A stretch of DNA of 64,000 nt from Moraxella nonliquefaciens (GTDB taxonomy: Bacteria; Pseudomonadota; Gammaproteobacteria; Pseudomonadales; Moraxellaceae): contig NZ_LXTW01000001.1 in NCBI RefSeq assembly GCF_001679005.1, positions 82,429 to 146,428 on the forward strand. The letters are read 5' to 3'. The position numbers and the translations under genes were made by a program. Positions 37,416 to 48,300 of this stretch are shown piece after piece. Below the pieces are notes generated by a model. It was not told the origin of the DNA. It was given only the letters and a program-made list of their open reading frames with translations, and ran no database searches. The stretch's first letter is position 1. Each line of letters opens with the position of its first letter.

Positions 37416-38846
37416 CTAAGGCTGTTTCTCAAAACGAACGATGCTCTCGACGTGTCCTGTGTGACAAAACATGTCCATGACCCCTGCATGAGTCACCCGA
37501 TAGCCTTGCTCAATAAGTCGGGCGCTGTCTCGAACAAGTGTGGTGGGGTTGCATGAGACATAAACGATACGTTTGGCATTTAATTTACTCAAATAACCCA
37601 TCACCTCCCACGCCCCTGTGCGTGGTGGGTCAATGAGTAAGGCATCAACTTGATGAACCCACGGCTTGTCTGAGAAATCTTGGGTTAAGTCTTGGGCGAA
37701 AAATTCAGTGTTGGTCAGTCCATTATCTTTGGCATTCATCTTGGCACGCATGACCATATCAGCACTGCCCTCCACACCGATGACTCTACCTGTCTCTCCC
37801 ACGCATTTGGCCAGGGCAAGTGAGAAGTTTCCTAGCCCACAAAATAAATCCAGCACTCGCTCGCCTTGCTTTAAGCCCAAAAGTTCACATGCAAGTTCTA
37901 TCATTTGTCTATTGACTGATAAATTAACCTGCGTAAAGTCAGTAGGGCTACTTTGTAATGTCAAATCAAATGTTGGCAAATGGTAAAATAGCCCGCCTGT
38001 TGGGGGTGTGGTGTGACTCATTGGCAGTATTGCCTTGTCCGTGCTATCAATACGGTGAATACTTTCATGTCCTTTGGGTTGCAAGTAGATTTGCCAGTTG
38101 ACAGATTTGCCAAAATGGATAAATTTGACGGTATCAGCTTTATTTATGGGTTTGGTGTGGCGAATGATAAGTGCCACCCTTGGTAAAATATCTGTGTGCT
38201 TATCTACGCTCTCGCCGACAGCGATTTCTAGATGGGTAATATTGTTTTTGCTTTTTAGGTTTTTGAGTAGTTGTTTTAAGTCATTTAGTCTGTCATTGAC
38301 ATGCTGATCCAAAATTGGGCAAGTATCAATGTTTGTCAAAAAATTACTCGCCCGCTCACGAAAACCCACGATGAGTCTGTCTGTCTTTGGCAGATAACGC
38401 ACACCCAAACGGGCTTTGGTGCGATAGTGCATCGTGTCGCCTATGATGGGTGCTAACCATGTGGTGGGGATAATGCCTGATTTGGTGAGATGGTTTTGTA
38501 AAATGGACTGTTTGTGTTTAATCTGCTCATCCACATCAAAATGCTGTAAACTACAACCACCACACACCCCAAAATGTGGACATATGGGGGTGGTACGCTT
38601 TTGGCTTGGGGTTAGTACATTTAAGCAATCAGCCTCATCGTAGCTTTTTTTGGATTTGGTCAAGTGTGCCGTTACCGTCTCAGTGGGTAGGGCATGACTG
38701 ATGAATACTTTTTTGCCCGATTTGTCCCCATGTGTGTCATCATAGGTCGCTATGCCACGTCCGTCATGAGTTAAGCCGCTAATGTATAAGGTGATGGGTT
38801 TTTGGGTGTTGGGTGTTGTGGATAAATGTGATAAATGCTGAGTCAT
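37416..38846 (-). CDS. rlmD: 23S rRNA m5U1939 methyltransferase RlmD
   Basis: 476 residues. An N-terminal TRAM-like part (ISGLTHDGRGIA) is followed by the 4Fe-4S cysteines in CPHFGVCGGCSLQH and the more distal CPIL, the SAM-binding DLFCGLGNFSLALA, the DPPRTGA motif and the catalytic VSCNPTTL with the nucleophilic Cys. The C terminus HVESIVRFEK is also standard. It methylates U1939 of 23S rRNA; the Fe-S ligands and TRAM domain separate it from the tRNA enzyme TrmA. It abuts the phage-derived remnant upstream. Confidence 0.94.
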   Translation of the reverse strand: MTQHLSHLSTTPNTQKPITLYISGLTHDGRGIATYDDTHGDKSGKKVFISHALPTETVTAHLTKSKKSYDEADCLNVLTPSQKRTTPICPHFGVCGGCSLQHFDVDEQIKHKQSILQNHLTKSGIIPTTWLAPIIGDTMHYRTKARLGVRYLPKTDRLIVGFRERASNFLTNIDTCPILDQHVNDRLNDLKQLLKNLKSKNNITHLEIAVGESVDKHTDILPRVALIIRHTKPINKADTVKFIHFGKSVNWQIYLQPKGHESIHRIDSTDKAILPMSHTTPPTGGLFYHLPTFDLTLQSSPTDFTQVNLSVNRQMIELACELLGLKQGERVLDLFCGLGNFSLALAKCVGETGRVIGVEGSADMVMRAKMNAKDNGLTNTEFFAQDLTQDFSDKPWVHQVDALLIDPPRTGAWEVMGYLSKLNAKRIVYVSCNPTTLVRDSARLIEQGYRVTHAGVMDMFCHTGHVESIVRFEKQP

Positions 38847-38866
38847 GAGTGCCTAATTTTTGGGTA

Positions 38867-39192
38867 TCATAAAATGGGCATTATATCATTATTGGCGATA
38901 GATATTGATATTTTAGTGTTTGGGGTATGGTTGTCTTTGAAAAACTTCTCTAAGTGTTTTGGGTTGATTTTCATTGGCGATGCCTCTGGATTCTCACTTA
39001 AAATCCCCAATGTCTCTTCTTCGGTCATATTTTCGTACTTTAAGAATGTTACATTGGTGTACTCCTGTGGGAAATTATCAAGTTGTTGGGTGTGTTTAAC
39101 AATATTTTTTAGCGTATCTTGTAGGTTAAACCATGCTTCGTATCTGTATGGTAAACGCCACCATCTTTTAAGCCAATGTCTTTTGTTGCCAT
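38867..39192 (-). pseudogene. Frameshifted phage gene remnant related to part of the giant virion protein
   Basis: From the ATG at 39192 (AGGGGG upstream) the frame reads MATKDIGLKDGGVYHTDT and stops after 27 codons. The next frame carries on as EAWFNLQDTLKNIVKHTQQ... to a TGA at 38867. The first part matches AKDVGLKGGGVYYTDTNEAWFNL of the giant prophage protein (lead-in to its first HELIH motif; coding bases near 43860-43950). Against that copy four bases (C-A-A-T) are missing at the break, explaining the shift. The last about 70 residues do not match the giant protein. It lies outside the attachment site, so it belongs to an older or lost element. Confidence 0.65.
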
Positions 39193-39220
39193 ATCCCCCT
39201 TTTTTTAATATAGGTACAAA

Positions 39221-39254
39221 AAAGGCTTAGTCCCATCATACAAACTAAGCCTTT
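39221..39254 (-). terminator. tRNA-Leu terminator left in place beside the prophage
   Basis: An 11-bp stem AAAGGCTTAGT (39221-39231) with ACTAAGCCTTT (39244-39254), followed on the minus strand by a T run; it stands 19 bp after the tRNA 3' end fragment and is the expected terminator of the host tRNA gene. Confidence 0.8.
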
Positions 39255-39272
39255 GATTTTCATCATATTATT

Positions 39273-39300
39273 TGGTGCGAACGGAGGGACTTGAACCCTC
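39273..39300 (-). other. Prophage attachment site: 3' end of a tRNA-Leu gene
   Basis: Read on the minus strand, 28 bases give a T-arm stem-loop (GAGGG TTCAAGT CCCTC), the acceptor 3' strand CGTTCGC and A-CCA, i.e. the last 28 bases of a tRNA, most like tRNA-Leu. No D or anticodon arm precedes it; instead phage coding sequence begins two bases away. Tyrosine integrases commonly use tRNA 3' ends in this way, leaving such a duplicate at one junction and the rebuilt tRNA at the other, outside this window. Confidence 0.8.
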
Positions 39301-39301
39301 A

Positions 39302-42300
39302 TTAAAATAAAACATTCGCACTAATAACTTCACCCATTGCATTAGGTAAATTAAACACACTTAACTCTAATGGATTGCCTAATCTATTAAGCCAGAATGG
39401 GTCATATACACCTTGCCCACCCATATACCCAACAGCATAATGACCCATTAAAGAAGACACAGGTGCATTATAAGCCAATTTAACCATCACTCTTTGAAAA
39501 CGTAAGAAAAACTTAGTAAACATCATTAATCCCATTCTATTCATATAATCCAAAAACTGATTGGTAGGAATGTCATAGTTAATAAAACTTAACTGTGCTT
39601 CATAAATGGCTTTGTCTTTGTCAGTACCATTCTCGTGTAGATATTTAGCCAATGTATATTTGGCTGATAAGTCAGAGAATTGAGTAGCTTCTGATAAGAA
39701 ATTATGTAACATAGAGCCTTGTCCAATAGTAAGCTCATTAAAGGTATTACTGATTGGTTTAGGAATTAAATCTACATAACTGTCTACTTTCTTTTGTAGC
39801 TCGGTTTTATAACTGGTTTCATTTGGTTTAGTTAAATCTTCCACAATGGTACTCATCAAACCTGCTTCCATATATTCTTTCATTGGATTACGGTTTAGTG
39901 CTTCTTGCAGTTGCTTCTTCTCACGATTAAGTAATGACTTATCTTTGGTAGAATTGGTAGTCATCAAAAGAGCATTAATCTCTTCAATTCTATTAACCAT
40001 GGTACGATAGTTTTTAGAGTTACGCCATGAGAATGTCATGTCTTTTAAGATACGAACTGGGTTAATACCAAGTGTCATAAGCAGGTAAGTATTAGATAAA
40101 ATATTACCTAACAATACCCCACCACTTCTGATGACAATCATGTCTTTAATGAAAGTCATGGTGTCTTGAATAATTCTTTCAGCTTGTAATGCTCTCTTAC
40201 GCCCATTCTCTTTAAATGCCAAATCAAACACGTTTTTGAGCAAATTCTCAGCCAGATTTAGCTTCTTATTGTTATCTAGTTTATCCCAGATATTCACCAC
40301 TGAATACGCTTGATAACCAAAAGTAGCTGTATACATTGACTTATGAATAGGGTAGCTCTTAGCATTCTTACCAAATTGCTTTTGTAGCTCTGTTCTAAAT
40401 GAATAAGGTATCATCTTAATCACACGTTGTACATCAGGGTCTTTGGAATTAAAGTCTAACTGTATATATTCATTAGGACGTTTAGCTACATTCTGTTTGG
40501 CATCTTGTGCAATGGCTTTGGCTATCTGTTTTTGTTGGTTAAACATCTCTGGCTTAAATTCTAAACCACCATTTAATGTAGCCAGTAATTCATCAAAGCT
40601 GTTATCACGCTCTAACAAGACATCTCTGGCAGTATGACCCATCTCATAATGATAATCCAAAATAGCACCTTGGGTATCATAAGTAGGTATCAAAGCATTG
40701 CCAGCTCTATCAAAACTACTTACACTGGGTCTTTGCTTAGCATTAGCTTTACGGATAACCAGATGGGCTTTATTCACTTCTCTAATGCCTTTATCATTCA
40801 CCCCTTTTTCATAGACTGGTGTACCACGGTGATGAGTATCCACCATATCTAACGTACCTGAGACATAGTTAAATGGTTGGTACTCTGGGTGTATCATCAG
40901 TACCCTACCATCCGTATCATCAGCATCATCTTGTTTTAATTCATTGATGATTTCAAAACCTTTTCGTTTGTAATTAGCCACTTCATCTTGTGTGGCATAA
41001 ACCACTTTACGATAAGGATTGACTATCTCAGGAATATAACCTTTTTGATAGTTATAAGGATTGCTTTCAAAGTCAGTTCTGCCTTTTTGGATAAGCTCTT
41101 TATGTAAATTAAGTGTGGCAATTAATCCTTTGGATTGGTCAGCAGAGAGTTTTTGTATTACTTTAATCTCTTCACTGTCTTTAAAATCCAAAGCAATAAG
41201 ACTAGATAACACATCCACCATCTCAAAGATTTCATTATCCATCTTATCAAAAGTAGTCTGATAATCACTACCTAAACCAATAGCCACATCATGAGCAGAT
41301 TTAATCATGTTTGGTTTACTGTTACCTGTTGCCATGTAGTAAGCCAATGAATAGACCTGTTGTAGCATATCGTAGTCTTTATGACCTACTTTATCTATGA
41401 GTTTATCCTCATAATGGGCAATCATCTTTTTACGCTTGGTTTCATCAAGTATAGCCAATACATCTTTTGGTTTAAAACCATGATTTAACAGACTAGCCAT
41501 GTCAGTACGAAGCAATATATTGGTAATGCCAAATTTCTCTTCTTTGGTTAGTTCACGAGTAAACTGTTTTCTTATGGCTTTGTAGGTATTATCTTTTACT
41601 GATTGTCTGTATTGCTCAATGGTTTTGGTCATACGAATGAGTTTATCTACATTCAAACCACGCTTACCTAAACCAATAATTTCATTGATAGAGTCAGCCA
41701 ATAATCCCATACGGTTGTTAGGACTAAAATTAGCATGACCCTCATATACCATTTCATTAATTAGTTGTTCTGCTTTATTTAGTTCATCTACATCCTTAAT
41801 AACACTAGCAACTTTACCTAGCGTTCTTACAGGACTAAATTCAGATTGTCTAAACGTTTCTCTATTAAAAGCATAGACCAACCCTTTTCTTACTGGTTTA
41901 TCTGCCAATCTTCTTAACCCACCATGAGCCATAGAGTAGCCTAACTGAATATAATCCACATGAGCATTTCTGGCTTTGGTTTCTGCCAAAGCTAATGCTT
42001 GTATATAAGCATCTATTTGAGACTTAGCGTCTCTACCTTTGGCATGAAAGAACACATTGTTAAATGTATTAACCACTTGCTCTAAGATACCCATGAATTT
42101 ATCAAACCATGAATGATTAGAACGTTCACCTTTAACCACATGATTAGATAGTGTTCTACCTAACTCTTCATTAGATACAGACAAAGCCATAAACCAAGCC
42201 AAACTGTCAGCAGTTTTATTCTTAGGATTAAATACTGCTTGATGGATTGCTCTTAGTCTGGCTTTTTCATCATCACTTACTTTATCATAGTCTGGGAATA

Positions 42301-45300
42301 AATCCTTAGCAGTCTTAAATTGAGCCTGTGCTTTGCTGTATAGCTTGTTTATGCCATTGACAGTCAGTGTACCTGCATTGTTATTTAGATATACGTTAAA
42401 CACGCTTACAAGAGCTTCTGTAACATATGCTTCTTTATCAGATGATTTAAGACCATAGATGAGTGCTTTATTCTTAATCTTACCTTGTGCCAAATCAACC
42501 AATGCCTTGTTAGCCGTGTGTTTATAATATCCCCCAATGAATGTATTGATAAGACTGTCTAGCTGAGCATTATGTTCACTAGAAGTATTACCACTAGGTA
42601 AACTGGTAAATAAACTCACCACATCTATATCATTGGCTTCATTGATGACCTGTGATAATCTGACTGTACTGCCTGCTTTATGGTCGCTAAATAAATGCTT
42701 ACTTACTTTGACAAAATCACCGAAGCCTTTGCTAGGATTACCCCCAAACCAAGCATGATAAACATTCTTTAAGAACTGTTGGATATACTTAACAAATTCT
42801 CTTTTAGAATAAACTCTATGGCTTGATAAATTATCATTAATCCATTTAGCCATCTCTGGGTCAGTTAAACCATAAGCAATAAACTCACTTAAATGGTCTG
42901 TTAGCATAAGAGACAATCTGGCATTAAAGCTAGGGGTATAATTTAATTGGTTATCATGCCATACATGAGTAAGCTCTAATCTCATGGCTTCTAGCTTATC
43001 AACATACTGCTTTAACTTAGGATTATTAAATGACTGCTCTACCAAACCATGAATTAATTCATGATTGATATACATGGCTTTATCATTATCATTTAGCGTG
43101 TCAAAGGTAGGTTTGTAGATGGTGATGATATTGGTACTGGTGTCATAACTTGCAGGTACTAAGTTATCGTTATTTTTAAATACTTCATCACTCATTACCA
43201 CTTGGATATTTGGATTATGCTTTTTAACAGCTTCTGCGATAAAACCAGTTAAACCTTTATAGTTTTCACTGTTAAGATTGTTTAAAAACTGTTCTAAATC
43301 AGGTAAAGAGTAGGTTACTGTTTCTTGGCTAGAAGTTGTTTCTCCCTTTCCTGCTTCCACTTGGGTTCTGGGATTTTCTTGAACTTGTTGGGTATCATGA
43401 TGTCCCACATCTCTTTGGTTGTTTTGGCTTGATTGATTTGTTCTATCAGCTCTGCTTTGTTTGGTGGATTGTTCTGTTCCAGAGTGTTTAGATGAAATTC
43501 CCTTGTCATCTTGATTATCTCTTCTTGTGGCAGTACTAAGGGTAGCATTAAAGTCTCCTGTAATGGCAGTAAATAATTCATTAAGTTTGGTAATAATACT
43601 TTTGGGTAAACTATCTCTTACCTGCTTTTCAGCCAAAGTAACAGTAAGTAATTCATGCTTATTGTTAAAGGCATACATTAATCTATCAGTAATGATACCA
43701 TCATCTGTATCTTTGATTACACCTAACATCAAAGCATTACCAATATGGTTGGTCAGCTCTTCAATACGTTCATCATACTTACCACTCTGGATGACATCAT
43801 AAGTAACAGAATGAATTAATTCATGATTTACAAGTTCCAAAGGTGTGGCGTACCAGTTAGCATCATTTAGATTAAACCATGCTTCATTGGTATCTGTATA
43901 GTAAACACCACCACCTTTTAAACCAACATCTTTGGCTCTCTGTTTATCCGTAGCTTCTGTTACCACACCTACTTTAAGGTTTGGATTGATTGAAACCAAG
44001 TACTCAAACAAGTTGGTTGAGTAAGGGGTAGCTGATTTGGCACTGGCTAAGATTATATCAGATTGTTTTGATAAAGTATCTTGATTATCAGCAGTATCTT
44101 CATTGCCCCAATCATATTGATTTATCAAATAATCCAAAGCATTAGCATGACTGGGTTCACCTAACTCTTTATAATAAATGATTGACTTACCTTTTAACTT
44201 ACCTGATTTAAGTATTTCTCTAATCCATACAGCCCTCTCATCAGATGAGTTAATAACCCACTCAATGTAACGTTCCACACTTTCTTTGGTGCTATTGGTT
44301 AGGGTTAGACCATCACGTTCAACCAAGTGTTTATCGCTACTAAACGGATTACCAAAGTGATACTTCCCATCAGTTCTTAATGAGAATACACCGTTTATTT
44401 CTCTGGCTCTTTTTACACCATTTTGTCCATAAACACTTTCAATGATTATGTTGTCAGTCTTAGTCTTAGTACCAAGTTTACGGTATATCTTACTGGCTTC
44501 ATCAGTATTATCACCCATGGCAGTATCAAGCACATCTTGCCATTTGTCTTTATTATCCATCAAATACTGTGCTATTTGTTTGGCTTTGGTTTGGTCTTTA
44601 CTACCAGTATCAGTGAGCTTTAAATTCTCTACAAAGAAAGCATAAGCCACTGAGTCAGTGATTTCATTAAGATTAACTTCACTGATGTCAAAACTTCTCT
44701 TAGACACCTTACCCGTGTTTTTAAAGCCATAGTCTTCACCATGGTGGATACCTTCTATCACGCCTAACTTACCCTGATAGCTCTTAGTAGCATTTAACAT
44801 ACGCTCTTTTAGCTCTTCTTTGGCTTGTTGTAGTTTTGCTTGTTGTGTCTTTAAGGACTTATAATCAGCGTCTGTTAGCGTATATTCACCACCCTCACCT
44901 GCATACTGATGTACTACACCTTGTTCTTGCCATAGACTGATTTTGTCTAAATCATAATCAATGGCTTTTTCAATGAGCATATCAACTACTTCGGTCAGCA
45001 CAACGGATAAATCTGTCTCTTGCCAAACCAACTCATTTAAATCAAGCATGCCATCACGGTTTAATGCTTTAATCCACGTATGCACAAGCTGTTGTTGTTC
45101 ATCAGTACTTAGTGTGTCTAGGTTTTCAAGCATATTTATCAAACCAAGCAAACTCTCATGATAGATATGGTAGTTACTGGTTACATCAAAGAATGCTTTG
45201 TTTTGTTCATTAGCCATTCTCATGTAGTGAAGTATGTTAGCAATGTTAGCGTCATGGACGTTGATAGAGATGACATCACTGGCTGTCATGGCTTGTGATG

Positions 45301-48300
45301 AGATACCACTATCACTGCCTTGTATCATCTGTGAGTTCGCTGTTACCCCTGTGCTAATGGCTTTGATGGTGCGGATAAGCACATTACGAGTACGGTTAAT
45401 CAAACCACCTTTATCAACATCAAACACGGTAGTAACGGTATCCACTGACTTATCAGAAGTCAATGTTTTTTCAGTACCTGCAAGCTCAATAGAACCTACA
45501 TGCTCTTCATCATGCTCATAACTACTGGCAATGGTAGGAAATGCTTTGGCTAGTTTATCATCAATCCATTCTTTACGCTCTTTTGGTGTTAATGTCTCAT
45601 AAGCCAAATAACGCTCTAACTCATTTGGTTTAGCATCTGGATATTTAGCCCTAACACGTTTGATACGCTCATCTTCTGCTTCACGTTCTAGCTTAGCTTT
45701 AAAGATTTCATAAGCATCATAAGCCATATTATGGATGGCAATGTTAAATGAACGTCTGTTTGAGAACTCACTGGCATAGGTTTTCATGGCAGATTTGATG
45801 GCAGTACCAATGGTCTTAGCATAGACATCATTTAGCTTTTTAAGCTGATAATCGCTAAACGTAAAGTTCAATAGGTCTTCTGGCAGTTTAAATCCATGAC
45901 CTAAGATGGCTTGTAGATTGCTTTGTAATTCACCCAATGCTTGTTCTTTTTCATAGGGTTTATCCATATTAGCTGTCTTTTCCGTGGTAGCATAGATGTC
46001 TTTAATCATCTGCTCAGAAGCTGATTGGATAAGTCTGGATATACCTGCACCATAACCAAAAGGAATTAAGATAGCTTTTAGTGTCTTACGTTCTTTTAAA
46101 TTGGTGTTTAATGTTTCAAAGGCTTTCTTGGCATTGTTTAGGTAATCATTTGGAAATGATAAGCTATCAATGGCTTTTGTTAGTACAGGTTTTAGCCCTG
46201 TGTAGTAATCACCCACACTAGGGTCTGTGCGAGTATCAAAGTAACTTTTAAACTCTGATGATTTACCAAAGATACCAACCATGTTAAGTAGCTTATTATC
46301 TTTGATACCCATGAGTACAGAAGCAATGGCAGTACCGTTGTTTACACCATCAGAACCTAAACCCAGTGAAGTAGTAAAAGTAGTTTTATTTTCAGTAGCG
46401 GTTAGGAAGTTTGATACTTCCATCAACGCTCTAAAACTATTAGCTCCCATATCCCATGTATCTACCAATTCTTTGATATGAGATTTTTGCTCAGAGCTTA
46501 ATGTCTTACCTGCTTGTAAGTCTCTGACTGCCAATACCGCATTATTGACTTTAATATCAGCAGTTAGATATTCATAGGCAATAGGTAAGAATGCTCCACT
46601 GGGTACTTTATCTACTGTGAAGCCATCAAATCCCATGTCTTTTAGGATTGGTTTAAAGATGTCTTCTGTTCCCTCTGCATTTTCAAATACAGCTCTTAGA
46701 AATAATGTTTCAGGTTTTGGTTTACCTTTATCATCAAACCATGTAACACCATCAAAGCCAGATAAATCAATATCCACTTTGAAGTTAGCAAGCTCTACCA
46801 ATGCACGGTGTATCTTAGATGTTTGAAAGTTCACTACATTGGACATATAGTGCATACGGCTGTTCTTAGCTGTTTTAATGCTGTCATAAAATGGCGTATC
46901 TTTACTGGGTAAACCATCAACAAAACCAAAGAAATTATCAATGTCTCTGCTGTTACCCAGAGCAGATTCTTTTAAACTCTCATGCTTAGAGACATGTATA
47001 TTAACCAACTCTTCATCAGCAGGTACACGAGCTTGGAATAGGTCATAGAAGAATTCATTATCTTGCTGTCTTAGATTATCCACCAAAGACAACATGTCTT
47101 GATTTATAACAATAGGTTCTTGTTGTGCTTTTAAAAGTCTGTCTTTTTGTTTGGCAGATAGCTTAGCACTAGTACTCTCAACTTTATCTTTAACTTCTTT
47201 GTTTGGTTTAAGTGTTGGGTAAACTTTACGAGACTGCACACCTAATACATCAGCCAGATAACTGCCAGTACCTTTGCCAATATCAGCGATTTGTTTATTA
47301 ATCTCATTGGTAGATAGACTGACAAAGTGAGCTTGTTTAAGCCAATCTGATTCAGGAACACTCTCATCACTGCCTTGTGCGATGAGTTTATCTTGGTTAA
47401 ACTCACCACTGGGCAGTGTATTAATATGCACCATATTAGCTACTTGCATGGCAGAGACTAGCCAATCACCTAAACTGGCTTCTAGTCTGGCTAAGGTCTG
47501 TTCAGGTACATCATCTGTTTGTTTAAGCCCTAAGTCTCTGATAACTGCTCTGCCTAATGAGCTTGTCATGTCATTGATAGATACACCCAGATTACGGTAT
47601 TTCTTAGCGATATGGTTAGGTATTAGAGCATCTGGTTCTACACCCAAAAGACTTCTTAACTGACGCTTAGTCAAGGTACTAGCACCACCGTTAGTGATGA
47701 TAAGGTCATATACCGCATGAGCCATAGCAGTCATTAGGTTATCATCAAAAATAGGATTATCTTTTGTGCCAGTGTTAGCAAACTGTTTTAAATCCTGCCA
47801 TTTGTAACCATCTTTTTTGGTTCTAAATGAAGTCATCAGAGCTTCTTTGAATGACTCTTCAAATCCCATGAAATGCTCTAACTGCTCTTGCTGTTTAGCT
47901 GTTGGTTTCTTAATACCCAGTCTATTTAGCTCAGCCATACCTAAACGTCTGATACGCAAAACCAAATCTTTAACCATGACTAAATTGGCTTCACTATTTT
48001 GAGTGATACCTGCTTTTAATACATTCTGTTCTTTAATTGGTTTGGTTGCTTCTGCAATACGTTCTTGCTTATTAGAAGCGAGTACAGAGAGCTTACCAGT
48101 CTCTCTGGTATCTTTGGCTTGTATCTCAACGGCTCTTGCTGTAACGTCCAACAGACGCTCATACAAGTTACTTACGCCAGTTTTATTAGGAATACCAAAG
48201 AATGATTTAATACCATTGATAAGGGTGCTAAACAGATTGCTTTTAGCTTTGCCATTGGTTTGGATTTTAGACAAGAATGCTTTGCTTCTTAAACCAAGAC

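Noticed and set aside
43315..43581. 88-codon frame inside the giant gene (minus strand, other frame) with protein-like composition, where the main frame is a Gln/Ser/Thr-rich linker between the two HELIH domains
   Set aside because: No ribosome site, start inside continuous coding sequence, and the main frame stays open for 4600 codons; more likely a chance product of a low-complexity linker than an overlapping gene or compensated frameshift.
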